A stretch of DNA of 64,000 bases from an uncultured Campylobacter sp. (GTDB taxonomy: Bacteria > Campylobacterota > Campylobacteria > Campylobacterales > Campylobacteraceae): positions 9,538 through 73,537 of the forward strand of contig NZ_CALKTC010000075.1 of the NCBI RefSeq assembly GCF_937996225.1. The letters run 5' to 3'. The notes beneath the pieces were generated by a model. It ran no database searches and was not told the origin of the DNA. It was given only the letters and a program-made list of their open reading frames with translations. The position numbers and the translations under genes were made by a program. Every line of letters starts with the position of its first letter. Position 1 is the first letter of the stretch. Positions 45,327-56,592 of this stretch are shown piece by piece.

Positions 45327-46676
45327 ATGAATGATAAATTTAGTAAAATCGGCTTCATTCTCGCAGTCGCAGGCAGTGCCGTGGGGCTCGGTAATGCGTG
45401 GAAATTCCCCACTTTAGTAGGCACCAACGGCGGCAGCGCATTTATCTTGCTATATCTTTTGCTGACGCTTTTGGTTAGCTTCGTGATTTTTTTAGCCGAG
45501 ATCGTCATCGGCAGGCTAAGCGAAAGTGATCCGGTGCGCGCATTTGAAAAGCTCGCACCCTCATACAAAGGCGCATGGAAATACGCGGGATTTTTTATGA
45601 TTAGTGCGCTTTTGATCTATGCTTTTTACAGCGTCGTAATGGGTTGGATCCTAAAATACGTGGTCTCAAGCGCTTTTTATCTGCCAAAAAGTATAGATGA
45701 AAGCGGCGCAGCGTTTAACGCACTTTTAGGTAGCGACTTTTTAAGCGTGGCGGTGTGCTTTACCATAGCGTCGGCGTTTTGCTTTTTCATCGTATCTAAA
45801 GGTGTCAAAAGCGGCATCGAGCGACTTAATGTCTGGATGATGCCCGCGCTATTTATTTTGCTGGTTTTAATGCTAATTTACGCCGCAAGTTTCGATGGAT
45901 TCGGACGTAGCGCGAAATTCCTACTGGTGCCAGATTTTTCCAAGCTTAATAAAGATAGCGTTCTTTCGGCGCTAGGACTTGCGTTTTTTACGCTTTCGCT
46001 TGGCGTTACTACGATTATGACCTATGCCGCGAGCCTGCCTGCGCGCACCAATATCCTAACCTCAAGCATAAATATCGTCTGCATTAATGTCCTAATCGGC
46101 GTGATGATGGGGCTTATCGTCTTTACTTTCATCTTTGAATTCGGCGGCGATCCCAAAGCGCAAGGTCCTGGGCTCGTGTTCGTCTCGCTGGTGGTACTTT
46201 TTTCAAAGCTCGGTGCGATCGGAAACATCCTAGCCTTTTTATTTTTCACCTCGCTATTATTTGCGGCGATTACTTCTGCAATTTCGATGCTGGAGCCTGC
46301 GATTTATTATCTCGTAAACTCCCGCAAGCTAAGCCGCAAGCGCGCTTCGCTTTTAGTTTTTGCCGTGACGTATGTTTTAGGGATATGCTGCATTTTGGGT
46401 TATTACGGGGGCACGAGCGAGTATTTTAGCCTAGGTGGCAAGAGCTTTTTTGACGTGCTTGATTACCTAACCTCGAATATCTTAATGCCTCTTAGTGGTA
46501 TAATCGTGGCGATTTTCGTAGGGTTCGTGATCAAAAAACGAGCCGTCGAAATTCTACTGCGCCCATATATGGGGCGAATGGGCTTTAAGCTGTGGTATTT
46601 TGTGCTATTGCGCTTCGTGGCGCCAGTCGCGATCGTAGTGATAGCACTCAATCAGTTAAAAATTTTAAATTTTTAA
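45327..46676 (+). CDS. NSS family sodium-dependent transporter, copy 1
   Basis: 449 residues, 11-12 membrane helices. The helix-1 sodium/substrate site is GFILAVAGSAVGLGNAWKFPTLVGTNGGSAF; GIERLNVWMMPALF, SALGLAFFTLSLGVTTIMTYAASLP (helix 6 region) and FTSLLFAAITSAISMLEP follow. Bacterial NSS proteins import amino acids (LeuT, TnaT, MhsT types) with Na+. The start matches that of the second copy almost word for word (MNDKFSKIGFILAVAG). Substrate unknown. Confidence 0.9.
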   Translation: MNDKFSKIGFILAVAGSAVGLGNAWKFPTLVGTNGGSAFILLYLLLTLLVSFVIFLAEIVIGRLSESDPVRAFEKLAPSYKGAWKYAGFFMISALLIYAFYSVVMGWILKYVVSSAFYLPKSIDESGAAFNALLGSDFLSVAVCFTIASAFCFFIVSKGVKSGIERLNVWMMPALFILLVLMLIYAASFDGFGRSAKFLLVPDFSKLNKDSVLSALGLAFFTLSLGVTTIMTYAASLPARTNILTSSINIVCINVLIGVMMGLIVFTFIFEFGGDPKAQGPGLVFVSLVVLFSKLGAIGNILAFLFFTSLLFAAITSAISMLEPAIYYLVNSRKLSRKRASLLVFAVTYVLGICCILGYYGGTSEYFSLGGKSFFDVLDYLTSNILMPLSGIIVAIFVGFVIKKRAVEILLRPYMGRMGFKLWYFVLLRFVAPVAIVVIALNQLKILNF

Positions 46677-46979
46677 ATTTTGTAAAGCAGGTGGATAACA
46701 TGGAAGTTAAAATTTGGCGCTAAAGCAGTCCAAAAGCAACGCGCCAAATTTCATAGCGAACTTGCGGCGATCCGTTAGCCTTGCAGCGATAGTTTAAAAT
46801 TTTATGTTTAGATAGAGGAAGGTCAAAGTATGCGACGGCAATCAGCTTTCGGCACGACCGCGGCAACCCGCATGGCGATAGGTGCACGCGGCAAAGGCGT
46901 CGTAGCGCAGCCGCATCTGATCACGCTACGGAATTTTAAAATTCCGCGGCTATAAAATTTAAAAATCATCGGAGAGAAA
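46677..46979. other. Spacer between the two NSS genes
   Basis: 303 nt. It contains the palindrome CGGAATTTTAAAATTCCG at 46929-46946 and a TATAAA at about 46952, 20-odd nt before the second NSS ATG. No gene visible; a second promoter is therefore likely. Confidence 0.5.
46929..46946. promoter_or_regulatory. Perfect 18-bp palindrome ahead of NSS copy 2
   Basis: CGGAATTTTAAAATTCCG, fully self-complementary, a few bases before the TATAAA at about 46952 and about 33 nt ahead of the ATG. The position is that of an operator. Its AAATTTT core is, however, a common word of this genome. Confidence 0.4.
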
Positions 46980-48323
46980 ATGAACGATAAATTTAGCAAA
47001 ATCGGCTTCATACTTGCCGTCGCAGGCGGCGCGGTGGGGCTTGGCAACGCATGGAAATTCCCCACTCTCGTGGGTCAAAACGGCGGCAGCGCCTTCGTGC
47101 TTTTATACCTCGCGCTCACGCTAGGCGTGGGCTTTAGCATATTCCTAGCCGAGATGGCGCTAGGCAGGCTAAGCGGGCGGGATCTGCCGAGCGCGTACGA
47201 GACGCTGGCACCGCGCGGCGGGCGTAAATGGCGCGCGGGAGGCGTTTTCATCGCGGGCGGCATGCTGGTGCTGTCCTTTTACCTCGTCATCCTCGGCTGG
47301 GTGATACGCTACATATTTTTGGGCTTTTCTCCGCTGCCCGCAACCGCCGAGGAAGCGGGCGCCGTCTTTGACGATCTCATCTCGCATTCGCTAGCCACGA
47401 GCCTGGGCTTTTACGCGCTTGCGCTCGTGCTGACGCTCTCCGTCGTCGCGCGCGGCATCAAAAGCGGTATCGAGCGGCTAAACGTCGTGATGATGCCGCT
47501 TCTTTTCGTGCTGCTGCTCGCGATGCTTGCGTATGCGTGCACGATGCAGGGCTTCGGCGCGGCGGCGAAATTTCTTTTCTATCCCGACTTCAGCAAAATC
47601 ACTGTTAACTCCGTCCTCTCCGCGCTCGGGCTCGCGCTCTTTACCCTGTGCGTGGGCGTCGGCTGTATCGCAGCATACGCAGCATCGCTTAGCGAAGGGG
47701 TGCGGCTCGTGCGAAGCTCGATAAATATCGTATTTATCAACATCGCGATCGGACTGATGATGGGGCTCATCGTCTTTACCTTCATCTTCGAATTCCGCGC
47801 CGATCCCGCGCAGGGTGCAGGGCTTGTGTTCGTCTCGCTCACTACGATGTTTGCAAAAATGGGGCTAGCGGGGCAGGTGCTTGAAGTCGCGTTTTTCGTC
47901 TCGCTCTTTTTTGCCGGGATTACGAGCGCGGTTTCGATGATCGAGCCTTTCGTCTTCTATCTCATCGGCAGATTTAAAATTTCGCGCCTGCGCGCAGTCT
48001 GCATCTCTGGGTGCGTCATAGCGGTGCTCGGCGCGTGCTCGCTGCTATCGATGCACGCAGATTATGCGAGCAAATTTAAGCTTTTCGGCGCGAGCTTTTT
48101 TGACTGCTTGGACTTCGTAAGCTCAAACGTCATGCTGCCCCTCGGCGCGCTAACTTCGGCGATATTCGTAGGCTTCGTGATGGACGTGCAGCGCCTGCGC
48201 GGGCTTTTCGGCGCCGATATGGGCGAGCTTGGATTTAAAATTTGGTACTTTTCGCTGCGCTTCGTAGCGCCCGTCGCGATCGTGATCATAATGGCAAATC
48301 TACTATTTTTCAGTGGAAAGTAG
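46980..48323 (+). CDS. NSS family sodium-dependent transporter, copy 2
   Basis: 447 residues, collinear with copy 1: GFILAVAGGAVGLGNAWKFPTLVGQNGGSAF, GIERLNVVMMPLLF, SALGLALFTLCVGVGCIAAYAASLS, FVSLFFAGITSAVSMIEP. Clear tandem duplicate, but diverged through most of the loops, so a different amino acid specificity is likely. The coding sequence is more GC-rich than that of copy 1 (many CGC, GCG, CTC codons). GGAGAG lies just before the ATG. Confidence 0.9.
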   Translation: MNDKFSKIGFILAVAGGAVGLGNAWKFPTLVGQNGGSAFVLLYLALTLGVGFSIFLAEMALGRLSGRDLPSAYETLAPRGGRKWRAGGVFIAGGMLVLSFYLVILGWVIRYIFLGFSPLPATAEEAGAVFDDLISHSLATSLGFYALALVLTLSVVARGIKSGIERLNVVMMPLLFVLLLAMLAYACTMQGFGAAAKFLFYPDFSKITVNSVLSALGLALFTLCVGVGCIAAYAASLSEGVRLVRSSINIVFINIAIGLMMGLIVFTFIFEFRADPAQGAGLVFVSLTTMFAKMGLAGQVLEVAFFVSLFFAGITSAVSMIEPFVFYLIGRFKISRLRAVCISGCVIAVLGACSLLSMHADYASKFKLFGASFFDCLDFVSSNVMLPLGALTSAIFVGFVMDVQRLRGLFGADMGELGFKIWYFSLRFVAPVAIVIIMANLLFFSGK

Positions 48324-48807
48324 AAAGCGAAATTAATAGAAACAAGCGGTAAAATTCACGCGATAAAACGTACGATAGGTTTGTACGCGAGACGGCGCAC
48401 AGGGCTCGCGAGATAATTTGCGACGTTTAAACTCGGCCAAATCGCGTGCTGCGATCCGCGAAGTGTCCGAGCAAAGGGCTTTAACGCAATGAAATTTCAT
48501 ACGGTAATCATGCGCGGTAAAATTTAAGCGTAAATTTTGTGCCTCGTTTCATACCGAAAAGAGCCCAAACGCATCCCCAAATTTAAAATTTACGCATTAA
48601 AATTTCGCAATCCGTGCGGCAAAGCCTAAAAGCGTTAAAATTTTACTACCTGCCAGCATAGCGAGCGCCGAAATGCGCCGTAGAAGTAGCGGGCTTGCTT
48701 TGCAGGAGCGATGAAGATTTTGCGGGTGCGGCCTAAACGGCTAGCGGCGCGCATTTGGGCCGAATGAACCGTTTTAAAGCCGCACGATTTAAGCCGTCCC
48801 TAGCGCG
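48324..48807. other. Intergenic region, no gene seen
   Basis: 484 nt between convergent genes. Mixed GC-rich stretches and AAATTT words; no reading frame with start signal, no evident hairpin with T tract. Confidence 0.45.
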
Positions 48808-49170
48808 CTAGCACTTACCCGCCGCTTTGAGCAGGGCGTTGCAGTTACCACTTTTGGAACCTCCAGTACCGCCTGCGCCAACAATTTTTGTGCAAAGCAC
48901 GTCAGAATCAACTACTATAACGGATGAAAAATAGCAACGATATAAATCCCCGTTTTTGCTCCTGACCTTATAATGTACTGAGTCGATCTCGCTTCGCACC
49001 GAATCGGGCACGACGGATAGGTTCGACTTCTCCACGCCGGTCGCCATCTCGACGCGATCTAAGAGCGTTGCCTCGCTAGTCATGGGCTTTTTGATGAAGC
49101 CGCAGCCTCCTAGCGCGCAAGCTACGATGCCGAGCGCAAGCGCAACGAGGAAATTTTTAGAAACCTTCAT
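48808..49170 (-). CDS. Small lipoprotein, unknown
   Basis: 120 residues. Lipoprotein signal KVSKNFLVALALGIVACALGGC, lipid Cys about 23. Mature part: ATLLDRVEMATGVEKSNLSVVPDSVRSEIDSVHYKVRSKNGDLYRCYFSSVIVVDSDVLC in two pieces (about 34-90), then a Gly/Ser-rich tail with CNALLKAAGKC. Four Cys in the mature part suggest disulfides. I recognise no family. ATG 49170 is preceded by AAGAAG. Confidence 0.75.
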   Translation of the reverse strand: MKVSKNFLVALALGIVACALGGCGFIKKPMTSEATLLDRVEMATGVEKSNLSVVPDSVRSEIDSVHYKVRSKNGDLYRCYFSSVIVVDSDVLCTKIVGAGGTGGSKSGNCNALLKAAGKC

Positions 49171-50191
49171 AGTTCTTCTTTAAAATAGATTTAATTATAC
49201 GTTAGGGCCTTTTAAAATTTCTTAAAATGCAAGATAGGCGGCTGTTTAATTCTGACGAGAGACATTCGGCGGCTATAGTGGCGGCAAATTGGGCGCAAAT
49301 ACGCTAAGCTTAGCTACGGCAGGTACGGCGCCGATGCGGCGTGATTAAAATTTTAAAGCTTGGATTTTGCGCAAAGGATTTTAAATTTTAAAATTTTGCT
49401 TGCGCGCAGAAATTTTAAAATTTAGTTTAAGAAGGATCAAGCGCAGATCGGACGCGAGATAAAATTTCATATCGCTTTGAAATTACGACCGGCTATCGCG
49501 CGCAGCATTACAGATGCCGAGACTATGAGCGGCGTAAGTTTGAAGTGGAGGATATGTATGCCTTACGATGCAAAAGATCACAACGACTAGAAGCAGTGAT
49601 CTTGCAAGCACTCGTGCCGTCTTAAAGCGCAAGCCTGCGGTCGCGACGCGCGATCTGAAATTTAGAAATCAAATTTCAAAAACAGTGCAGCAGCGCCTGC
49701 TTTAAAACAGTCGCGGGACGGTATCTGCTCGGACTGATTAAAAAGCCGAACGGCCGTTTTATAAGCCGCGACTGTAGAGCGAGCAAAAAAAGGAGGGGGC
49801 AGTATCCGTCCGCGCGGCGAGTTGTAGATTTAAAACGATTGAGCGAACAAAGAAAAGCCGTATGGAGACATCCGTGCGCAGCGTAAAGTTCAAATACCAA
49901 GTAGCTAGATGTGAAATTAAAGCGAGCGATTTCGCGCCGCAGCACCATAAAAAAAGCATGTGCTCTGCACGCAACTCTTATCCGGCGCAGCAAAATATGA
50001 TATGTACCCGTAAAAGGGCGGTCAAAATTCTCGCGTCCACAGCGCGAAATTTAAACCGACAAGCGTGCGGCGCAAAGTAGCCGCCGCGGTGGGGGCGTAA
50101 CAAGGCGTCTGCTCGGGAGCGTCGCGACGAGCTGCGACACTCGTCGCTTGCAAATTTAAAACGACTAAGCGAGCGGCAAATTTAATAAAAT
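49171..50191. other. One-kilobase gene-less gap before rho
   Basis: Longest gap of the window. Overlapping frames at 49676-49993 (minus) and 49862-50080 (plus) have no family features, no start signals and poor composition. Two exact 14-bp palindromes AAATTTTAAAATTT lie at 49383-49396 and 49410-49423. Related phrases TTTAAAACGATTGAGCGAAC (about 49829) and TTTAAAACGACTAAGCGAGC (about 50155) recur. It may hold an untranslated RNA or decayed genes; I cannot tell which. Confidence 0.4.
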
Positions 50192-51538
<1,347 letters not shown>

Positions 51539-51601
51539 TTGTCCTCTTAGAGTGTGAAGTTATTAAATTTGGTTTTAAAAAAAAGTTGCGAAATTTAAAA
51601 T

Positions 51602-52540
51602 TTAGTTTTCTTTGTAAGCACCGAACCTTAAAATTTTTTGTTGTCTTCTGCTGATGAGCTCGTCTATGCTAAGATCGTCTAGCTTGTGCAGCTCGGTTAA
51701 GACGTAGTTTCCAAGCGCTTTTATCGCGCCGTCTTTATCTCTGTGGGCGCCCGTTTTAGGCTCTTTGATCACGTCGTCGATCAAGCCCAGCTCTTTTAGC
51801 TCCTCGGCGGTGATCTTTAACGCTTTCGTAGCGGCCTCGCTCTTACTTGGATCGTTCCACAAAATCGCGGCACAACCCTCGGGAGAGATAACCGAAAAAA
51901 TTGAGTTTTGAAGCATCGCCAGCCGATCAGCCACGCCGATAGCCAAAGCTCCGCCGCTGCCGCCCTCGCCGATAACGACGGCGATCGTAGGGGTTTTAAG
52001 ATCGCTGAGTTCATATAGATTTCGCGCGATAGCCTCGCTCTGGCCTCGCTCCTCAGCTCCGAGTCCCGGATATGCGCCCGGAGTATCAATCAAAAATAAA
52101 ATCGGAAGGTTAAATTTCTCGGCAAGTTTCGCTACGCGCAGAGCCTTGCGATAGCCCTCCGGATGCGGCATGCCGAAATTGCGCTTCAACTTATTTTTGG
52201 TGCCGCGGCCCTTCTGCTCGGCGATTACGGCGATTTTGCGGTTACCCATAATGCCCAAATAGCACACGATCGAAGGATCGTCCCTAAAGGCGCGGTCGCC
52301 GTGAAGCTCCCTAGCGTCTTGCAAAAGCGCACGAATATAATCGATCGCGTAAGGGCGATCCGGGTGGCGCGCAAGCTGAAGTCTTTGGTATTCGTTTAAA
52401 TTCTTATAAACTTTAGAAATTTCTTTTTCGAGGTTCTTATTTAAAATTTCGACCGCGTCCTCATCACCGCGAATTTTAGCGGCGGTGATGTCCTCGTCGA
52501 TCTGCTTTATAGACTTTTCGAAGTCCAGATAGCTAGCCAT
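51602..52540 (-). CDS. accA: AccA, acetyl-CoA carboxylase carboxyltransferase alpha
   Basis: Alpha subunit of the carboxyltransferase that moves CO2 from biotin to acetyl-CoA. 312 residues: N-terminal helical part with [97 protein letters not shown] and [22 protein letters not shown]. Its ATG touches the stop of fabF (one base shared), typical of the acpP-fabF-accA order of this group. Confidence 0.95.
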   Translation of the reverse strand: MASYLDFEKSIKQIDEDITAAKIRGDEDAVEILNKNLEKEISKVYKNLNEYQRLQLARHPDRPYAIDYIRALLQDARELHGDRAFRDDPSIVCYLGIMGNRKIAVIAEQKGRGTKNKLKRNFGMPHPEGYRKALRVAKLAEKFNLPILFLIDTPGAYPGLGAEERGQSEAIARNLYELSDLKTPTIAVVIGEGGSGGALAIGVADRLAMLQNSIFSVISPEGCAAILWNDPSKSEAATKALKITAEELKELGLIDDVIKEPKTGAHRDKDGAIKALGNYVLTELHKLDDLSIDELISRRQQKILRFGAYKEN

Positions 52541-53757
52541 TAATCTACTCTTTTGAAAATAAGCGATGCGTTCGTGCCGCCGAATCCGAAGTTATTGCTC
52601 ATAACGCAATCGAGATTGGCCTTTCTAGCGACGTTAGGAACGTAGTTCAAATCGCAATCTGGATCTTTTGAAATTTGATTTATCGTAGGCGGTATGATGC
52701 CGTTTTGCATCGCTAAAAGGCTGATCGCAGCCTCTACCGCTCCGGCAGCGCCCAAGCAGTGTCCCAGCTGACCCTTGGTGGAGCTGACCGCAGGCACTTT
52801 GCCCTCGCCGAAAAGCTCTTTTAGCGCCGCAGTTTCATTTTTATCGTTTATTACTGTGGATGTTCCGTGAGCATTGATATAATCAATCTTCGGGCATCCC
52901 GCCATCTCGTAGGCCTTTTTCATAGCACGGATCGGGCCGTCTAGGCTAGGTGAAGTGATATGATAAGCATCGCCGCTAGCGCCGAATCCTACGAGCTCGC
53001 CGTAAATTTTAGCACCGCGCGCTTTTGCGTCTTCTAGCTCTTCTAAAACCAAAGCCGCCGCACCTTCGCCCATAACAAAGCCGTTTCGCTCTGCATCAAA
53101 CGGACGCGAAGCGTGCGCGGGATCGTCATTTCTAGCGCAAAGCGCCTTCATCGCGGCAAATCCGCCGATACCTACGGGACAAACCGCAGCCTCGGCTCCC
53201 ACTGCAAGCATCTTTTTCGCTTCGCCGATCATAATAACTCTCGCAGCGTCCATAATCGCATGTGCGGAAGCCGCACAAGCCGTAACGCTGGATAAATTCG
53301 GACCTTTTAATTTATAATATATAGAAACAAAGCCGCCGAGCATATTTACTAACGCAGAAGGGATAAAAAACGGCGAAATCCGCCTAGGACCGCGCTGCAA
53401 GCAGGTATTGGCATTTATCTCGATATTCGGCAAACCGCCGATACCACTAGCCGAGCTAACGCCGAATTCGTCGCTATCGAAATCACTAAATTTAGCGTCC
53501 TCTATAGCTTCGCCCGCGGCTTTAAGCCCCAGCTGGACAAATCTATCCATCTTTTTTATCTCTTTTCCATCCTCGATTATGCTCGAAGGATCGAAACCTT
53601 TTACTTCAGCTGCAATTTGAACCGGGAATTCGCTAGCGTCAAAGAGCGAAATTTTATCAACCCCGGTTTTTCCGTTACAGATATTTTCAAAACTGCTCTG
53701 TTTGTCAAGCCCGAGAGAGGTTATCATCCCGATGCCCGTTACTACGACTCGTTTCAA
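52540..53757 (-). CDS. fabF: FabF, 3-oxoacyl-ACP synthase II
   Basis: Condenses malonyl-ACP with acyl-ACP. 405 residues with catalytic Cys161 in [15 protein letters not shown], the His pair in [15 protein letters not shown] and [15 protein letters not shown], and [12 protein letters not shown] at the C-terminus. It follows acpP by 18 nt and is coupled to accA. Confidence 0.96.
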   Translation of the reverse strand: MKRVVVTGIGMITSLGLDKQSSFENICNGKTGVDKISLFDASEFPVQIAAEVKGFDPSSIIEDGKEIKKMDRFVQLGLKAAGEAIEDAKFSDFDSDEFGVSSASGIGGLPNIEINANTCLQRGPRRISPFFIPSALVNMLGGFVSIYYKLKGPNLSSVTACAASAHAIMDAARVIMIGEAKKMLAVGAEAAVCPVGIGGFAAMKALCARNDDPAHASRPFDAERNGFVMGEGAAALVLEELEDAKARGAKIYGELVGFGASGDAYHITSPSLDGPIRAMKKAYEMAGCPKIDYINAHGTSTVINDKNETAALKELFGEGKVPAVSSTKGQLGHCLGAAGAVEAAISLLAMQNGIIPPTINQISKDPDCDLNYVPNVARKANLDCVMSNNFGFGGTNASLIFKRVD

Positions 53758-53775
53758 AACCGCTTCCTTAAAATT

Positions 53776-54012
53776 TTATTTCTTAGGCAAATTTTCTATA
53801 TAATCTACTACGTCTTTAATGCTTACTAATTTTTCGGACTCGCTATCGGGGATCTCGATACCGAATTTTTCCTCTAAAGCCATTACAAGCTCAACTACGT
53901 CAAGAGAGTCCGCGCCCAAATCCTCGATAATTTTCGAATCTAGCTTAACCTGATCCGGGCTAACGCTTAGTTGCTCTACAACTACGTCTCTTACATCTTC
54001 AAATACTGCCAT
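53776..54012 (-). CDS. acpP: AcpP, acyl carrier protein
   Basis: 78-residue acidic carrier protein. The phosphopantetheine serine is Ser36 in [18 protein letters not shown]. Start [16 protein letters not shown] is normal. AAAGGAG lies before the ATG. It lies between fabG and fabF in the fatty-acid operon. Confidence 0.97.
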   Translation of the reverse strand: MAVFEDVRDVVVEQLSVSPDQVKLDSKIIEDLGADSLDVVELVMALEEKFGIEIPDSESEKLVSIKDVVDYIENLPKK

Positions 54013-54080
54013 TTTAGCACTCCTTTAAAAAAATACCGCGTAATTCTATAATATTTAACCTTAAATTCCGCTATTTAACG

Positions 54081-54824
54081 CTACATATAGAGCCCGCCGT
54101 TGATTTTAAGCGACTCTCCCGTAATATAGCCCGCGCCATCGCTAAGCAAAAACGCAACTCCTTCGGCGACGTCGCTCGTGCTTCCGAGACGCTTAAGCGG
54201 GATGCTCGCTTCGTAGCTTGCTTTTACGTCGTCGCTTAGCGCGTCCGTCATATCCGTAGCGATGAAGCCCGGAGTTATGCAGTTGAAGCGGATTCCGCGC
54301 GCTGCGCCCTCTTTTGCGAAACTCTTACTCATCGCGATCATTCCGCCCTTGCTCGCGCTGTAATTGACCTGTCCGGCGTTTCCCATTTCGCCGACGATCG
54401 AGGCGATGTTTACGACCGCGCCGAAGCGCTTTTTACTCATTAGTTTTAGGGCTTCGCGGCAGCCGATGAAGGCGCTGCTTAAATTTGCTTCGATTACGCC
54501 CATGAAGTCTTCCAGCTTCATCCTAAGCGCGAGCTTGTCGTTCGTGATACCCGCGTTATTTACGAGATAGCTTAGTTCGCCGTCGCTTTGCGCGATCAAG
54601 CTTAGCGCCTCGCTAAATTCCGCCTCGTTCGTCGCGTCAAATCTTATCACGGCGCCCTCTCCGCCGTTTGCGCGGATCTCCTCTAGCAGCGTGTCGGCAG
54701 GCTCGGGGTTTGAGCGATAATTGATCCACACCTTAAGCCCGTAAGACGCCAAAGTCCTTGCGATCTGCGCGCCGATACCGCGGCTCGCGCCCGTGATTAA
54801 AACATTTTTTCCGCTAAATTTCAT
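54081..54824 (-). CDS. fabG: FabG, 3-oxoacyl-ACP reductase
   Basis: NADPH-dependent SDR of 247 residues: TGASRGIGAQIARTLA, NNAGITNDKLALRM, catalytic Ser in NIASIVGEMGNAGQVNYSASKGG with Tyr-x3-Lys, and the C-terminal GYITGESLKINGGLYM typical of FabG. First gene of fabG-acpP-fabF-accA. Confidence 0.95.
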   Translation of the reverse strand: MKFSGKNVLITGASRGIGAQIARTLASYGLKVWINYRSNPEPADTLLEEIRANGGEGAVIRFDATNEAEFSEALSLIAQSDGELSYLVNNAGITNDKLALRMKLEDFMGVIEANLSSAFIGCREALKLMSKKRFGAVVNIASIVGEMGNAGQVNYSASKGGMIAMSKSFAKEGAARGIRFNCITPGFIATDMTDALSDDVKASYEASIPLKRLGSTSDVAEGVAFLLSDGAGYITGESLKINGGLYM

Positions 54825-54927
54825 ACTTGTCCTTTTATTAAAATTTTAATCTCTATAGCGTAAATTTATCCAAATTTACCTAAATTTTAGCAGTTTAAAT
54901 CTGCTCGCGAGCTGCGTCGTTTAAATT

Positions 54928-56394
54928 TCAAAATAGCGCTTCATCCATCTCCGCGGGCTTTGATAGCCCCATTAGCTTTAGCACGGTCGCTGCGACGTTG
55001 CTAAGCCCAAGTCCGCTTTTTAGCTCGCGCACGCCCTCGCCCGCGACGAAACAAAATACGTCAAACGTCGTGTGGTTGGTTAAAATTTCGCCGTCCGCGT
55101 CTCTCATCGCTTCACAATTGCCGTGATCGCTGATCTGGACATAGGCGTAATCGTGCGCTCTTGCAGCGTTTAAAATTTTACCGATGCACTCATCCACCGC
55201 CTCGACCGCCTTTACCGCGGCGTCGTAGTTGCCCGTGTGTCCAACCATATCGCCGTTTGCGAAATTTACGACGATGAAATCGATCCCCGCTTCGATGCCG
55301 CGGATCACCGCGTCGCATACCGCGGGCGCGCTCATCTGCGGCTGCTCGTCGTAGGTTTTTACTTTGGGGCTCGGGATTAGCACGCGAGTTTCGTTCGGAA
55401 GCGGCTCCTCGACGCCGCCGTTAAAGAAAAACGTCACGTGGGCGTATTTTTCGGTCTCGGCGGTGTGAAGCTGCGTAAGACCGGCTTCCGCGATCACTTC
55501 GCAAAGCGTGTTTTTAAGCACGGGCTTCTCAAATAGCAGAGGAAATTTAAAGTTCGCGTCGTATTCGCTCATCGTGATTAAATTTTGCACGACGAACTTT
55601 CGCTTGAATTCGCTAAAATTCTCATCGCCTAAAGCCGCGCAAAGCTCTCTAGCGCGGTCGTTTCTAAAATTTATAAAAATCACTCCGTCGTCCACGCCGA
55701 TACCGCTAAAGCCGTTAAAGCTCGCAGGCTCGATAAACTCGTCGCTCACGCCGCGCTCGTAGCTTTGCAGCATGTACTCGCTAGGCGAAATTTCAAGCGG
55801 CGCCGCTGCGCCTAAAAGCACGTCGTAAGCGCGCTTTACGCGGTCAAAGCGCTTGTCGCGATCCATCGCGTAAAAGCGCCCGCTCACGCTGCCGACTTTA
55901 AATTTAGCTTGTAGACGCTTTAAAAATTCCGCCCCGCTGCTCGGCGAAACGTCGCGCCCGTCGGTGATAGCGTGCGCCCAGGTCTCGCAACCTGCATTCT
56001 GCGCTATCTCGCAGATCGCGTCGAAATGGCGCAGATGCGAATGCACGCCGCCGTCGCTGTAAAGCCCTATGACGTGCACTCTGCGGCATTTTTCCAGCAG
56101 GCTTTGCAGCGCTTCGTTTTTCTCAAGCGAGCCCTCATCGATCGCGCGATCGATTTTGACTAGGTTTTGATACAGAATTCTGCCGCTTCCGATCGTCATA
56201 TGCCCTACTTCGCTGTTTCCCATCTGCCCCTGCGGCAAGCCCACGGCAAGCCCGGAAGTGTGCAGTAGCGTATTGGGCACGTTTTTAAAAAGATAATCGT
56301 AGGCGGGCTTTAACGCGTTTGCAAACGCGTTAAATTTATCGCTCGCGTTAAAGCCGATGCCGTCGGTGATGAGTAAAATCGTCTTTTGCCTCAT
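54928..56394 (-). CDS. gpmI: GpmI, cofactor-independent phosphoglycerate mutase
   Basis: Interconverts 3- and 2-phosphoglycerate with two Mn ions. 488 residues: LLITDGIGFN, catalytic Ser61 in QMGNSEVGHMTIGSGR, YSDGGVHSH, ITDGRDVSPSSG, SGRFYAMDRDKRFDRVK, NFANGDMVGHTGNYDAAVKAVE and ISDHGNCEAMRD with the metal ligands. Separated from fabG by about 100 nt. Confidence 0.95.
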   Translation of the reverse strand: MRQKTILLITDGIGFNASDKFNAFANALKPAYDYLFKNVPNTLLHTSGLAVGLPQGQMGNSEVGHMTIGSGRILYQNLVKIDRAIDEGSLEKNEALQSLLEKCRRVHVIGLYSDGGVHSHLRHFDAICEIAQNAGCETWAHAITDGRDVSPSSGAEFLKRLQAKFKVGSVSGRFYAMDRDKRFDRVKRAYDVLLGAAAPLEISPSEYMLQSYERGVSDEFIEPASFNGFSGIGVDDGVIFINFRNDRARELCAALGDENFSEFKRKFVVQNLITMSEYDANFKFPLLFEKPVLKNTLCEVIAEAGLTQLHTAETEKYAHVTFFFNGGVEEPLPNETRVLIPSPKVKTYDEQPQMSAPAVCDAVIRGIEAGIDFIVVNFANGDMVGHTGNYDAAVKAVEAVDECIGKILNAARAHDYAYVQISDHGNCEAMRDADGEILTNHTTFDVFCFVAGEGVRELKSGLGLSNVAATVLKLMGLSKPAEMDEALF

Positions 56395-56592
56395 TTTGGC
56401 TCCTAAATTTCGTCTAAATTTCGCCGCGCAGGCCTTTTGAGGCAGGTTTGCGGCGCTGTTTTTACGAGCGACATTATACTTTCTTTTGGCAAATGCGGCA
56501 AAATTTCATCCGCCCTAAAAGCTAAATTTTACCTCTTTTATACTAAAATGCGCATTTTCATATAAAATTTCATAAAATTTAAAAGGCAAACT

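Noticed and set aside
44579..45568. 329-codon version of the nitroreductase
   Set aside because: The first 121 codons run under the start of the divergent NSS gene and have no family features; the strong AAAGGAG and the family N-terminus point to ATG 45205.
49676..50080. Overlapping short frames in the gap before rho
   Set aside because: No start signals, no known features, and the two strands contradict each other.
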